This document shows, piece by piece, positions 54,245-63,857 of a DNA stretch of 64,000 nt. Position 1 is the first letter of the stretch. The number at the start of each line of letters is the position of its first letter. This stretch comes from Leptospira montravelensis (GTDB lineage Bacteria; Spirochaetota; Leptospiria; Leptospirales; Leptospiraceae), in contig NZ_RQFO01000014.1 of the NCBI RefSeq assembly GCF_004770045.1, positions 124,001 through 188,000 on the forward strand, written 5' to 3'. The position numbers were made by a program, and so were the translations under genes. The notes under the pieces were generated by a model. The model was given only the letters and a program-made list of their open reading frames with translations, was not told the DNA's origin and searched no databases.

Positions 54245-55564
54245 TTGGACAAAGTCATTGTAGAAAGTTTAGATTCCGACTTTTCAGGAATTGTCACAGC
54301 ACCTAACGGAAAAAAGGTGAATGTGTTTTATGCTTATCCTGGTGATGAATTACATGTGGAATATGTAAAACGTAGACCAAGACAAAGGTCATTACGTATA
54401 CAAGAAACCATTCGCAACCATGACTGGAAACTTGTGAAATGTGAAGTGTTTGGTCAATGTGGTGGATGCACAGGCCAACATATAAACTATGATGAACAAT
54501 TAAACCTAAAATTTACACCTATAATTGACTCATTTCAAAAAGACCTAGGTATTACCATCCAACCACTCCCTTCGGAAAATATTTACAAATATAGATCTCG
54601 AATGGATTTTTCCGTTTTCCCTGGTCCTATCATAGGACAAAGACAACGAGGTAATTTTAGAAAAGTAGTTCCAATTTCCAATTGCTCTATCCAATCGGCT
54701 TGGGCAAACCAAGCACTAAAAGATGTACAGAATGTACTAAACAAAATACCTGAAGTTATATGGGATAGAAGATCTGAAGAAGGTGGACTCAAATACCTCA
54801 CCATCCGTAAGGCACAAAACACCGATGACGGAATTTTAATTTTTACTTTTACTGATGGTTACGAATCACATCCTTTGATGGTTCAGTTCCGAACCTTTTG
54901 TTTGGAATCATTAAATCAAGAATCATTACTGTTTTGTTATAACAGACCTAAGTCGGAAGTTTCTGCCTTCGGAAGACCCGAAATTTTAAGAGGTAAATCT
55001 ACTTTCAAAGAAGTAGTACTTGGAAAAATGTTCCATATACCGTTTGATTCATTTTTCCAACCCAATCCTAATGGTTTTTTACCAATCCTATCTTTTATCA
55101 AGGAAAGGTTACCAAAATCTAGTGAAAATCTAATCGATTTATTCTGCGGTAATGGCTTCTTTTCTTTGTTATACGGTGATTCATTCACAAATGTGGATGG
55201 ATATGAACTTACAGAATCTTCCATTGAGATAGCTTCGAAAACTTTCCAAGAAAACCATCCAAACAAATCTTCTTCCTTTCAAATCACCAATTTGTTTATG
55301 TCAACCGAACTTCTAAAAACAAAGGAAAACTCAACTCTCATATTAGATCCACCGAGAGCTGGGGCAGGAAAATTAGTAAACCAATGGATTCGGGATTTTG
55401 GCCCCGAGTTTATTTTCTATGTCTCTTGTAATCCTTATTCGCAAAAAGAGGACGTATCAATTTTTATTTCTAAGTATGACTTTATTGATGGGATTTTGAT
55501 AGATCCTTACCCGCACACCCCCCATACAGAATCAGTTCTTTTCTTTCGAAGAAAGTCCGTATAA
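54245..55564 (+). CDS. TrmA/RlmCD-family m5U RNA methyltransferase
   Basis: This 439-residue protein has an N-terminal TRAM domain (VIVESLDSDFSGIVTAPNGK) and iron-sulfur cysteines C-x5-C-x2-C (KCEVFGQCGGCTGQHINYDE) with a fourth in PISNCSIQSA. The catalytic part shows FDSFFQPNPNGFLPIL, then LIDLFCGNGFFSLLYGDSF, the LDPPRAGAGK motif, and VSCNP with the nucleophile Cys. It methylates C5 of a uridine in 23S rRNA or tRNA; RlmD, RlmCD and TrmA cannot be separated by eye. The start is a TTG because the TRAM domain begins there and no ATG precedes it. Confidence 0.88.
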   Translation: MDKVIVESLDSDFSGIVTAPNGKKVNVFYAYPGDELHVEYVKRRPRQRSLRIQETIRNHDWKLVKCEVFGQCGGCTGQHINYDEQLNLKFTPIIDSFQKDLGITIQPLPSENIYKYRSRMDFSVFPGPIIGQRQRGNFRKVVPISNCSIQSAWANQALKDVQNVLNKIPEVIWDRRSEEGGLKYLTIRKAQNTDDGILIFTFTDGYESHPLMVQFRTFCLESLNQESLLFCYNRPKSEVSAFGRPEILRGKSTFKEVVLGKMFHIPFDSFFQPNPNGFLPILSFIKERLPKSSENLIDLFCGNGFFSLLYGDSFTNVDGYELTESSIEIASKTFQENHPNKSSSFQITNLFMSTELLKTKENSTLILDPPRAGAGKLVNQWIRDFGPEFIFYVSCNPYSQKEDVSIFISKYDFIDGILIDPYPHTPHTESVLFFRRKSV

Positions 55565-55613
55565 AACCCTTCACCAATTTCGAATTTTTTCCGAAAATGG
55601 AAGTGAGGGTACT

Positions 55614-56741
55614 ATGAAGATTCAAAAATCGATTTTATTTATCTGTCTTGTTGTTTTAGGACAAATCGGTTGTGCGAGTGTGATGGTGACCAACTGGGCT
55701 CCCGAAGAATCAAATTTCAAAGCCAAACCGGTTCGCGTATTTCTCGGATACGCCACTGACGAAGAAACTTTTAAATCTTCAGGGGAAATTATCGTTCGAG
55801 ATGCCAATGACCTTACAATCAAAAAAGCATTTGACTTCCTGTCTTTAAATCCTACTGCACTAAAGGCTCCAATCTCCATCCATAGCAGTTCACAATTTTT
55901 GGAATATAAGGGAGTCAGTTACAGGGGATCTGTTCTTCTAAAACCCATCGAAGGTAAAATTTATATTATCAATTTAGTACCAATGGAAGAGTATCTTTTG
56001 TCTGTAGTTCCTTCGGAAGTAAGTGCCTCATGGCCCAAAGAAGCATTAAAAGCTCAAGCCATTTGCGCAAGAACTTATGTTGTGAGAGAAATGTTAAACC
56101 GCAAAAAACAAGAGTTTGATGTTGATACATCAACTAATACACAAGTTTATAAAGGGAAAAACAAAGAACATAGAAATACAACCGAAGCAGTTTTTGAAAC
56201 GGAAGGTCTTATCCTTATCCACAAAGGACAACCTATTCAAAGTTTTTTCCATTCCAATGCAGGTGGTTACACGGAAGATCCCGCTAATGTTTGGGGTAAT
56301 CCAGTAGAATATTTAAAACCAGTTCCTTCTGAATATGACAAAGATGGAGAACAATACTCTTGGGAAGAAAAATGGAAACCTGATTTTGTAAATACAAACT
56401 TACAATACTTAGGTGTTGGTGAGATACAGGATATATTAGTATCCAGTAGATTTCCATCCTCGAGGGTCAATGAAATGGAAATCATAGGAACATCGGGTTC
56501 CAAAAAAATCAAAGCAACAGAGTTTCGAAAAAAACTAGGGGCTACCAAACTAAAATCTACAAGATTCGGAATCCGTAAGGAAGAATCAGGAGATTATTTT
56601 GTAAAGGGTCTTGGTTCTGGACACGGTGTGGGAATGTCTCAATGGGGAAGTTTTGCAATGGCAAAAAGTCATTTCAACCATAGGGAAATCTTACAACATT
56701 ATTTTAAAGGAATTGAATTCGCAAGAATAGTTGCCAGATAG
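55614..56741 (+). CDS. SpoIID/LytB-domain lipoprotein
   Basis: This 375-residue lipoprotein (KSILFICLVVLGQIGCASVM, Cys20) has a SpoIID-type catalytic region. It shows MEEYLLSVVPSEVSASWPKE, then KAQAICARTYVVREMLNRKK, VFETEGLILIHKGQPIQSFF and GSGHGVGMSQWGSFAMAKSH. SpoIID is a lytic transglycosylase that cuts denuded glycan strands; non-sporulating bacteria, including spirochaetes, use homologues in wall remodelling. It is single, about 50 nt after the methyltransferase gene. Confidence 0.9.
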   Translation: MKIQKSILFICLVVLGQIGCASVMVTNWAPEESNFKAKPVRVFLGYATDEETFKSSGEIIVRDANDLTIKKAFDFLSLNPTALKAPISIHSSSQFLEYKGVSYRGSVLLKPIEGKIYIINLVPMEEYLLSVVPSEVSASWPKEALKAQAICARTYVVREMLNRKKQEFDVDTSTNTQVYKGKNKEHRNTTEAVFETEGLILIHKGQPIQSFFHSNAGGYTEDPANVWGNPVEYLKPVPSEYDKDGEQYSWEEKWKPDFVNTNLQYLGVGEIQDILVSSRFPSSRVNEMEIIGTSGSKKIKATEFRKKLGATKLKSTRFGIRKEESGDYFVKGLGSGHGVGMSQWGSFAMAKSHFNHREILQHYFKGIEFARIVAR

Positions 56742-56803
56742 TTGGGAGTTTTTGGTTTCCTTAGTCTAATCGTTTTAGATCCTGACTTTAGGTCCTTAAC
56801 CGA

Positions 56804-57646
56804 ATGGCAACTGTAGAAGAATATCTTTCCCAAATCAAAGACCTGACGATTGTTCCGCCAGTCTTACTCTCCGTACTATCCCTAGATGATGATAATGAAC
56901 TCTCTTTTGGGGAATTAGAAAAAAAAGTCCAATCAGACCAGGTGCTCGTAGCAAGACTTCTCAAACTTGCTAACTCTCCTTTTTTTTCAAGAGGCAATCC
57001 CGTTGCCAATATGAAGCAGGTCATTACTCGATTGGGATTTAAAACCGTAAGAAGTATGGTGGCCATGTCGATGACCGACTCACTTTTTAGCCAAGGGAAT
57101 TATAAAAAATTCCGTGATGAAGTTTGGGACCATTCAGTGGCGAAAGGAATTTTTGCACAAATTCTCTGCGAAGAAAAAAAATTCAAAAAAGAGGCAGAAC
57201 TTGCGATCACATGTGGGCTGATGCAAGACCTCGGACGAATTGTACTCAATACCATTGACAGAAAAAAATATGTGGAAGTACTTACCGAATTTCAAACCTC
57301 AGACTCTAGTTTGATTTCCCTCGAAAAAAAATCCTTCGGTGTGGATTCTTATGAAATGGGAAGTGCTGCGGCCAAACTATGGAAGATGCCAAATATAATC
57401 ATTAGCTCGATTGAAGACCTTTCTAAGTCTGTGACCGAACAATCTCCTCTAGGACAAATCATTGGATTTGCAGGAGTGATTGCAAAGTTTACGGGCCACG
57501 GAAAACAAGAACCTGGTGCTACGGAAAAATTTGAAGAATACAAAGCTGCACTAGGCCTTGAAATCGAAGACCAAAAAACTTTTTTGGCAACAAAAGAAGA
57601 AAAACTGAAAACAAACGAATTGTATCAGTTCTGTAGCACTCTTTAG
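56804..57646 (+). CDS. HDOD-domain protein
   Basis: This 280-residue protein has an HDOD domain. The entry is LTIVPPVLLSVLSLDDDNEL, then VLVARLLKLANSPFFSRGNP, TRLGFKTVRSMVAMSMTDSL, and LITCGLMQDLG-type ELAITCGLMQDLGRIVLNTI. The HD metal residues are partly absent, as usual in HDOD. These proteins act in signal transduction, often beside cyclases and chemotaxis systems. No fused domain is seen. The partner is unknown. Confidence 0.9.
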   Translation: MATVEEYLSQIKDLTIVPPVLLSVLSLDDDNELSFGELEKKVQSDQVLVARLLKLANSPFFSRGNPVANMKQVITRLGFKTVRSMVAMSMTDSLFSQGNYKKFRDEVWDHSVAKGIFAQILCEEKKFKKEAELAITCGLMQDLGRIVLNTIDRKKYVEVLTEFQTSDSSLISLEKKSFGVDSYEMGSAAAKLWKMPNIIISSIEDLSKSVTEQSPLGQIIGFAGVIAKFTGHGKQEPGATEKFEEYKAALGLEIEDQKTFLATKEEKLKTNELYQFCSTL

Positions 57647-57676
57647 AAGGAAAAGACCAATTTACAATAACAAACG

Positions 57677-58909
57677 TTAGATAGGCTTTACACTGAGAAT
57701 ACGGTGTAAACCTTCTTTTCCTTTGATTTTTACAGGTTCCAATTCTTCATATTTGTATTTGTTGGCATATTCCTCTGGGAGGAAATTATAAAGTCCTTCT
57801 GAAACATAGACTTCCATTGGTTTTGCAATGGATTCTAATCGACTTGCCATATTAACAGTATCACCAACAGCAGTATAAGAAAGTTTTTGAAACGATCCTA
57901 CGTTCCCAACAATAGCCTTTCCTGATGCGAGGCCAATTCCGATCTTTGGCACAAAACCATATATTTGTTCCCACTTGGGTTGCCAAAGTTCAAACACTTG
58001 CACCATTTCAACGGCACAATCCAAAGCATTTTGTCTATGATCTTCTTGAAAAACAGGAGCTCCAAACAAACACATAATGGAATCACCAATGTATTTATCG
58101 ATCATACCACCATAACCCAAAATCACTTCGGTCATTGCTGTAAAATATTCATTTAAAAATGAAATTACTTGTTCCGGTTTCATTTTTTCAGAAAGTGTAG
58201 TGTATCCTCGTATATCCGAAAACAAAACAGATACTTCTTGTTCTTTCCCTTTTTGGTCAAGGGAGAGTGTGTTATTCATCAAACTTTCAACGATGATAGG
58301 ATCAACATACATACCGAAAACATTTTGCATTTTCTTTTTTTCGGTTTCTAAATTCAATTTTTCTTCGTATTCTTTTTCCAATTCTTTTTTGAATTTTTTA
58401 ACCATCGAATTCAAATCTTGTATTTCAGATTGGTTCATACCATAAAGATCTTGGAATCGTTTCAGACTATCGTCCATTTGAATGGAAACAACTTTTTTAC
58501 GATAAACTTCTCGGAACAAATTTCTAAATCGATGTTCTAATACATTTTTCTTTAACCGCCGTTTGCCGAAGTATTCATTAATACCTAACTGGAAAGCATG
58601 GATTGGTAACTGTTTTCCTTCCGCCTTTGTGAATACAACCACAGGAAGTTCCGATGGGCCTGCTAAATCCATAATCGTTTCTAAAACAGATTCAGGAGAA
58701 TCTTCTAATTCGGGGAATTGGATTTCAGTAATTAATAGATCGTATTGGTTTTTTCTAATTTCTTCCGCTCCGTTTTCAAAAACAGAGCGCCAGGTAAGTT
58801 CGATGTAATCTCCAAACCACTCAGAAAGTAGTTGGGAGATGGTATCATACGATTTCTTTTGTGGTTCTAAGACCAGGACACGAACGATTTCTTCTTTTTC
58901 TAAATCCAC
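57677..58909 (-). CDS. Pseudo-receiver-class III nucleotide cyclase
   Basis: This 410-residue protein has a receiver-like domain (residues 8-140), a coiled coil (about 145-205) and a class III cyclase. In the receiver, the phospho-acceptor is Glu62 (YDLLITEIQFPELED) where Asp is usual, and the acidic pocket is reduced to a single Glu15 (VLVLEPQKKS). The Lys (FGKRRLK) is kept. The cyclase is intact: SVLFSDIRGYTTLSEKMKPE, then DKYIGDSIMCLFGAP and YTAVGDTVNMASRLES. It may be constitutively 'on-like' or sense something else. It begins 6 nt after the hyfI-like stop, so it is likely in the same operon. Confidence 0.88.
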   Translation of the reverse strand: MDLEKEEIVRVLVLEPQKKSYDTISQLLSEWFGDYIELTWRSVFENGAEEIRKNQYDLLITEIQFPELEDSPESVLETIMDLAGPSELPVVVFTKAEGKQLPIHAFQLGINEYFGKRRLKKNVLEHRFRNLFREVYRKKVVSIQMDDSLKRFQDLYGMNQSEIQDLNSMVKKFKKELEKEYEEKLNLETEKKKMQNVFGMYVDPIIVESLMNNTLSLDQKGKEQEVSVLFSDIRGYTTLSEKMKPEQVISFLNEYFTAMTEVILGYGGMIDKYIGDSIMCLFGAPVFQEDHRQNALDCAVEMVQVFELWQPKWEQIYGFVPKIGIGLASGKAIVGNVGSFQKLSYTAVGDTVNMASRLESIAKPMEVYVSEGLYNFLPEEYANKYKYEELEPVKIKGKEGLHRILSVKPI

Positions 58910-58914
58910 GCACC

Positions 58915-59730
58915 TTATTTTTCATTCTCCAAAATTTTGTGAAGCGCCTCTTGAAATTGGAAAGAAAATCTTCCCATTAAAAGACGAAAACCTTGCAGAA
59001 TGACATCAGGCCTAGGGGGATCTCCTGAAATATAAAGGTCTGGTTCTTTGGGAACAGGACCCATAGGATACAAACCTCCGCTCACCGCCTCTGTGCCGCA
59101 AGCGATCAAAGCTTTGGGTTCAGCCATTACATCCCAAGCTGTCTGTAAAGGAGCCGACATATTGGTGCCTACAGGGCCAGAAAATACAATGGCATCCGCA
59201 TGTTTAGGACTTGCCACACAACGAACCCCTTCCCTTTCCGAATCAAAAACAGAATTAAAAGAGGCATTCAGTTCCGATTCCACCGTATTGTTCCCACATG
59301 CTGCCACTTCTCGATAGAGAAAGCCACGTTTTTTAGTTAAGGAACGAAACAGCTCCTGGTTTGCTGTTAGTGGGTGTGTGGTATTAATTTTTTTCATACG
59401 TCCGGAAACGTAAGAGACTTTTAAGTCCTCACGATGTAATGCAAAGGTGTAAATAAATCCAGAATCACGAAGTTTTCCATCAGAACATTCTGTACAAAGC
59501 CCACATTGTAAACACTTACCATAATCAAATTGGATTTCCGAATCTGAAATGATTTGAATGGCACCTGTGGGACAAACTTCAGCAGATAAATTTAAAGTAT
59601 GAGGTCCTTCTAACATCTTGGCAGTTGGCACAGGGATTCCGCGGCTTGCCGGATGTATTGGCGAAGCCTTATCAAAATCCAAAACATTCTTAGGAAAAAA
59701 GAAACTTTTTAATTCATATAAAAAATTCAT
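58915..59730 (-). CDS. NuoB/HyfI-like small subunit fused to a ferredoxin domain, cluster ligands degenerate
   Basis: This 271-residue protein starts with an 85-residue ferredoxin region carrying one [4Fe-4S] site: Cys53 (EVCPTGAI), and Cys73, Cys76 and Cys79 (KCLQCGLC). From residue 140 it follows NuoB/HycG small subunits (REVAACGNN, CVASPKHADAIVFSGPVG, and LIACGTEAVSGGLYP). The usual N2-cluster Cys ligands are largely lost: the first is Cys145, but the second reads Asn148, the GDC reads GTE (Glu214) and GCPPRP reads GDPPRP (Asp237). The N2-type cluster is therefore doubtful. It overlaps the large subunit gene by 4 nt. Confidence 0.82.
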   Translation of the reverse strand: MNFLYELKSFFFPKNVLDFDKASPIHPASRGIPVPTAKMLEGPHTLNLSAEVCPTGAIQIISDSEIQFDYGKCLQCGLCTECSDGKLRDSGFIYTFALHREDLKVSYVSGRMKKINTTHPLTANQELFRSLTKKRGFLYREVAACGNNTVESELNASFNSVFDSEREGVRCVASPKHADAIVFSGPVGTNMSAPLQTAWDVMAEPKALIACGTEAVSGGLYPMGPVPKEPDLYISGDPPRPDVILQGFRLLMGRFSFQFQEALHKILENEK

Positions 59731-61157
59731 AAATCAAAACCAACATAACTTAGATTAAACGACTTATTGTTCAATGGAAAATCTCCTACTTGTTCGCCGC
59801 GAACCGCTAACTCCAAAGCATGCCAATTTAAAACTGAAGGATCTCTGATATAAGAATTTTTTATTAGCCCTTCGCTATCAAAATCCAATGAAACCAAAAG
59901 TGGTCCTCTCCACGCTTCTACAGCCGCAGTATAAATTCCCGGATTTGGTTTCTTATTTTTCTCAATTTGATTTCCAGATTGATTATCAGTATCTGACCAC
60001 AAAGATTCCCAATTGATTTCTTCCAAATGAGATTCCATCCAGCTTAATGACTGTTCTATCTCAGCATAACGAATGTACATACGAGCCCAAACATCGCCAT
60101 TATAATGATGGTGTTCTTCCTGAAGTGGTAACGGAGTCCAACCAGGATAATCTGGATGATTGATTCTTAAATCATCATTCACTCCAGCCATACGCGCAAC
60201 CATCCCTAAAAATCCATTTTTTTGGACATCTAACTCCGAAATAAAACCACAACCCTGCATTCTTTCTTTCAAAGTAGAAACAGAAAGTGCTCTTAAAATC
60301 TGCGGACGAACTCTTTTAAAGTAAACTTTTTTTAAATTGAAAAAAGCGTCTTTTGCTTGTTTTGCGGTAATACGTTTGTTCACTCGGACTCGCCCTGGTC
60401 GGACTGCCGTTTTTCCAAAACGATTCCCTGTCCATGTTTCCATTAACCCGAGTGCTGCTCCCCGATCTGTCACACAAACTCCGTAGAGCGAGTAATAACC
60501 AATGTCTTCGGAAATTCCACCCAGGTCCCCGATATGAACAGCAATTCGTTCCAATTCGATTAAAAAGGAGCGGAATAATGCGACATTCTGAGAAACTTCA
60601 ATCCCATACATTTCTTCGTAAATTTTACTAAAGGTGACCGCATAACCAACGCTTGTATCCCCAGATATTGTTTCAGAAAAAGGCATAACCGCTGACATTG
60701 ATTTTCCTAGTATTTTTTCACGTATACCTCTGTATTGAAAACCTAAACGAATGGTTAGGTGACGGATATCTTCCCCTTCCACAATAAAACGAAAATGACC
60801 TGGTTCAATGATCCCTGCATGAATAGGACCTACAGCATGGGAATATGTTCCTTCAAGGAAGGGAACATGTAATCCATGATAGGCCAAGTCCCTCACTATT
60901 CCAGTTTTTTGGTGTAAGGATAGATTTTTTCCGCGATTGTCAGATAAATAATCTTCTTCTTTTAAATCAGAATAATCTTCCAGACCCATGTCCTGTCCAA
61001 ATGCATGGCGAACAAGCCAAACCGGATACTTAGGATCTAAAAGAAAATCGATATTACTTTTTTTAGATACAACTTCTTCCCGAATCATTTTTTGATCACG
61101 GATAACAAATTGGTGATAAACACCATCAAAATTAGTAATGCCTGTTATCTTTTCCAT
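59727..61157 (-). CDS. NuoCD/HyfG-like large subunit lacking Ni-binding cysteines
   Basis: This 476-residue protein has a short NuoC-like N-terminus and a NuoD/hydrogenase large-subunit fold. It shows AVGPIHAGIIEPGHFRFIVE, then IRLGFQYRGIREKILGKSMS and LFRSFLIELERIAVHIGDLG. The N-terminal Ni-binding C-x2-C of HycE/HyfG is SGDT (residues 165-168), and the C-terminal pair is replaced by SYVG at the very end (NLSYVGFDL). All four Ni ligands are thus absent and no [NiFe] site can form. A quinone or other pocket as in NuoD, or no catalysis, is possible. It overlaps the upstream gene by 13 nt. Confidence 0.85.
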   Translation of the reverse strand: MEKITGITNFDGVYHQFVIRDQKMIREEVVSKKSNIDFLLDPKYPVWLVRHAFGQDMGLEDYSDLKEEDYLSDNRGKNLSLHQKTGIVRDLAYHGLHVPFLEGTYSHAVGPIHAGIIEPGHFRFIVEGEDIRHLTIRLGFQYRGIREKILGKSMSAVMPFSETISGDTSVGYAVTFSKIYEEMYGIEVSQNVALFRSFLIELERIAVHIGDLGGISEDIGYYSLYGVCVTDRGAALGLMETWTGNRFGKTAVRPGRVRVNKRITAKQAKDAFFNLKKVYFKRVRPQILRALSVSTLKERMQGCGFISELDVQKNGFLGMVARMAGVNDDLRINHPDYPGWTPLPLQEEHHHYNGDVWARMYIRYAEIEQSLSWMESHLEEINWESLWSDTDNQSGNQIEKNKKPNPGIYTAAVEAWRGPLLVSLDFDSEGLIKNSYIRDPSVLNWHALELAVRGEQVGDFPLNNKSFNLSYVGFDL

Positions 61158-62362
61158 ATATATTCTGCCAATAAATAAGTTAAACCGTATGAACCTACAA
61201 ATACGGTGAATAAAAAACTAAACCAAAAGAATATTAATCTTGTTTGTAATATTCGATAAACACCTGTTTCAAAATTTCGATTAGGCAATCTAACTAATGG
61301 TAAGACTTTGTTAAGTGATATAAAGAAAAATATGGCCCCAATGATGGGAAACAAAAACAACAAAAATAACTTTTGTTTAATAGCAATTTCAATTACCTTT
61401 AAATCCAAAACAAAAACCGGGGACAAAGGAAAAACAAATGCCACAAGCAAAGCTAGTAAATACATATATAATGCTTTATGACTTAGAGAAGGATTTTCTA
61501 AAATTTGCGAAATATTTCTTTTCCCAGCATCCATTCGCAAAATTCCCATTGAAAGAAATACCAAAAGTTTCACAAGAACTGTCGTTGTTAATAAAAAGTA
61601 AAATACATCATCTGATACATCCAACCATAAAAACAAAGTCAACATTCCCGTATGAAAAAGCGCAACCTTAGCAGATATCCTTCGAATGTCTTCTCTTGAA
61701 AAAAGAATCAAAGTAGAATATAGGATAGTTAAAACACCAATAAACAATATCCCATTTGCAGCATTAATCATATGTGGATTGATTTCGCGTTCCAACTGTA
61801 TAAGAGGACGTATGGCCAAAACCACACTAACTGGAACAAACGATGCAATCAAAGAAGATATTTGGCTTGGACTTTCTGCGTAAGTATCCCCTACCCAAAA
61901 GTGATTCGGAACAAGTCCCAACTTACCACTGTAACCGTAAACAGTAAGAAGAATCCCCGTTTCAATCAATAGCCCACTTTGACCAACTAACCCCTGTTTC
62001 AAAGAATTAAAGTCTAAGTTTTCCAAAGGAGTGGACACAAACAGCAGAATAACAATTCCTAAAAATGCAAGACCAAGAGCGTAGGAATTGATTAACAAAA
62101 ACTTCCAACCTACATGGAAGGAACGTTCGGTTCCACTAGAAGAAATGAGTAGCGCACCAAATAAAGTTGATGCTTCTATTAAGATCCACTTGAGAACGAT
62201 ATTATCGGTGAACCAAGAGTAAAATAAAGAACCAAAAAAACAGATTTTCAGAATACTCCACAACCAAATCCTTGTTTGTCCTTTCGTTGGTGCCAAAATT
62301 GAAATCAAAAAGATAACTAAGAATGCGATTACGCCAGAAAAATAAAACAGTTCTGCCATCAT
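61145..62362 (-). CDS. NuoN/HyfF-like antiporter-type membrane subunit
   Basis: This 405-residue polytopic protein of the NuoL/M/N (Mrp antiporter) family is shorter than HyfF at about 526. Conserved parts are VLKWILIEASTLFGALLISS with the TM5 Glu, then GKLGLVPNHFWVGDTYAESP leading to SQISSLIASFVPVSVVLAIR. SREDIRRISAKVALFHTGML corresponds to the ISSxSQMG block. The TM7 Lys, usually next to ALLAG, is replaced by hydrophobic residues. It should carry protons or sodium. It overlaps hyfE by 4 nt. Confidence 0.84.
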   Translation of the reverse strand: MMAELFYFSGVIAFLVIFLISILAPTKGQTRIWLWSILKICFFGSLFYSWFTDNIVLKWILIEASTLFGALLISSSGTERSFHVGWKFLLINSYALGLAFLGIVILLFVSTPLENLDFNSLKQGLVGQSGLLIETGILLTVYGYSGKLGLVPNHFWVGDTYAESPSQISSLIASFVPVSVVLAIRPLIQLEREINPHMINAANGILFIGVLTILYSTLILFSREDIRRISAKVALFHTGMLTLFLWLDVSDDVFYFLLTTTVLVKLLVFLSMGILRMDAGKRNISQILENPSLSHKALYMYLLALLVAFVFPLSPVFVLDLKVIEIAIKQKLFLLFLFPIIGAIFFFISLNKVLPLVRLPNRNFETGVYRILQTRLIFFWFSFLFTVFVGSYGLTYLLAEYIWKR

Positions 62363-62970
62363 ATTTTTCTCTCCTTAGTGTGCATATGTGGAGAAAGTTG
62401 CAAAATTCCACCAGAAACAATGACTAAAATGGCATCCAAAAACGAGCCAAACTCAAGTCCAAAGGGAAGACCTTTGTCTAAAACCATAGTCAAAACAAAA
62501 ATCCCATTTTCAAAGACACAAAAACCAGCAATGAGTGCTAGCCAGTTTCGCCTAACAACAAAGCACAGGATACCAACATACACTAATAAGATGACGTAGA
62601 TTAACCCTATTTTGTGGACAGGAATCAACAATACAGTAACCCCTTCCGTAATCTTTACCGCCAAAACTAAACCAAGCACCATAAATAACAGAGTAGCAAG
62701 GTATCCAAAACGAGGCGTTGTGCTTTCATTCATTTTTGATTTGTTCGCAGTCCAATTTAGAACCCAAGGAGTTAGTATTCCTTTAAACAAAACCACCATA
62801 ACAATAAGTGAAATTGAATGTTTTAAATCTCCATCATGAGTTTGCAAAACTGGAAAAACCAAAAGGAACCCTTGCACACTCAAAAAAAAGATAATTCGAC
62901 TCAACCGGTTTTCTACCAAAACAACTATTCCGGTAAGTAACAATAATAAATATATAAAATCGTATATCAT
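62359..62970 (-). CDS. HyfE-like membrane subunit (NuoK-like)
   Basis: This 203-residue hydrophobic protein has about six segments. It shows FIYLLLLLTGIVVLVENRLS at the N-terminus and NWLALIAGFCVFENGIFVLT near residue 155, the NuoK/HyfE signature with a buried Glu (FEN). The final segment is LDAILVIVSGGILQLSPHM. NuoK-like subunits form one proton channel of complex I-type machines. It sits between the NuoH-like and antiporter-like genes, in hyf order. Confidence 0.85.
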   Translation of the reverse strand: MIYDFIYLLLLLTGIVVLVENRLSRIIFFLSVQGFLLVFPVLQTHDGDLKHSISLIVMVVLFKGILTPWVLNWTANKSKMNESTTPRFGYLATLLFMVLGLVLAVKITEGVTVLLIPVHKIGLIYVILLVYVGILCFVVRRNWLALIAGFCVFENGIFVLTMVLDKGLPFGLEFGSFLDAILVIVSGGILQLSPHMHTKERKI

Positions 62971-62978
62971 AACAACCT

Positions 62979-63857
62979 TTAAGACAATTTAACCAATGTT
63001 CCTAATATCAAAATAGCAATGAAAGTTAAACCCATAAACTCAGGAATCCAAGTCCACTTCCTACGAACACTATTTGACTCCCAAAATCCAAGAATGATTG
63101 CAAGCAGTATCACCATCGGAGCAATCATAAGTTCTCTTGCAAAACTATCCAAAACCTCATTTCGAAATAATTTTGAATGCTCAAGCGCCAACTTTACAAG
63201 AAAAACAAGTAAAGTAGAAAGCTTTATAGAACTTGCTAATTCAAAAATTCCTAATTGTTTACCAGATGCTTCCAAAATCATAGCTTCATGAACCATAGTT
63301 AACTCTAAGTGAGTTCGCGGATCATCAAACGGAGGCTTCGCGAGCTCTGCAAGGATTGCGATAAAAGCCAGCGAAAGAAAAAGCAAACCAATCAGAGCAC
63401 CTTGTGGGCTAACAGAAATTTCAATATGGGACTGAGCCGCAAGGATCATCAAAATAAAAGTAGGTTCAGCCATTACCGAAAGTAATATTTCTCTACCAGA
63501 AGCCATCCCTCCAAAAGAAGAGGCCCCTTCCATCGCAAAACTTACATAGGCGAATCGATATAGAGCCAGGAAAAATGGGATTAGAATGAACGGAGCCCAC
63601 TCAAACAAAACCACACTCCAAATCATTACAGAAGAAAACAACGCCACCCTGGGAGCCAAATGTGTAAAATCGGAAATGTTTGTATGTGAAATTGGATTTT
63701 TTCGAAGCGATTTATCTACTTCCCAAAAAAACTGAAGTAATTTGGGTCCACGCCTTCCTTGCGCATAAGCTCTAACCTTTCGTATAATCCCCGTTAAAAG
63801 GAAAGGCATTACAATAAATAAAACCAATAAATAAGTATAGTATATAAATGTATTCAT
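62979..63857 (-). CDS. HyfC/NuoH-like membrane subunit
   Basis: This 292-residue protein has about eight membrane segments. Diagnostic parts are RKVRAYAQGRRGPKLLQFFW, then the loop LAKPPFDDPRTHLELTMVHEAMILEASG, whose two acidic residues and HE dyad are the NuoH quinone-channel signature. It connects the peripheral arm to the membrane arm. Its ATG follows the hyfB-like stop directly (TAGATG). Confidence 0.92.
   Translation of the reverse strand: MNTFIYYTYLLVLFIVMPFLLTGIIRKVRAYAQGRRGPKLLQFFWEVDKSLRKNPISHTNISDFTHLAPRVALFSSVMIWSVVLFEWAPFILIPFFLALYRFAYVSFAMEGASSFGGMASGREILLSVMAEPTFILMILAAQSHIEISVSPQGALIGLLFLSLAFIAILAELAKPPFDDPRTHLELTMVHEAMILEASGKQLGIFELASSIKLSTLLVFLVKLALEHSKLFRNEVLDSFARELMIAPMVILLAIILGFWESNSVRRKWTWIPEFMGLTFIAILILGTLVKLS

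Noticed and set aside
52138..54297. Cyclase start at 54297
   Set aside because: It would overlap the divergent methyltransferase gene by 53 nt and add residues before a good signal anchor; 54198 is simpler.
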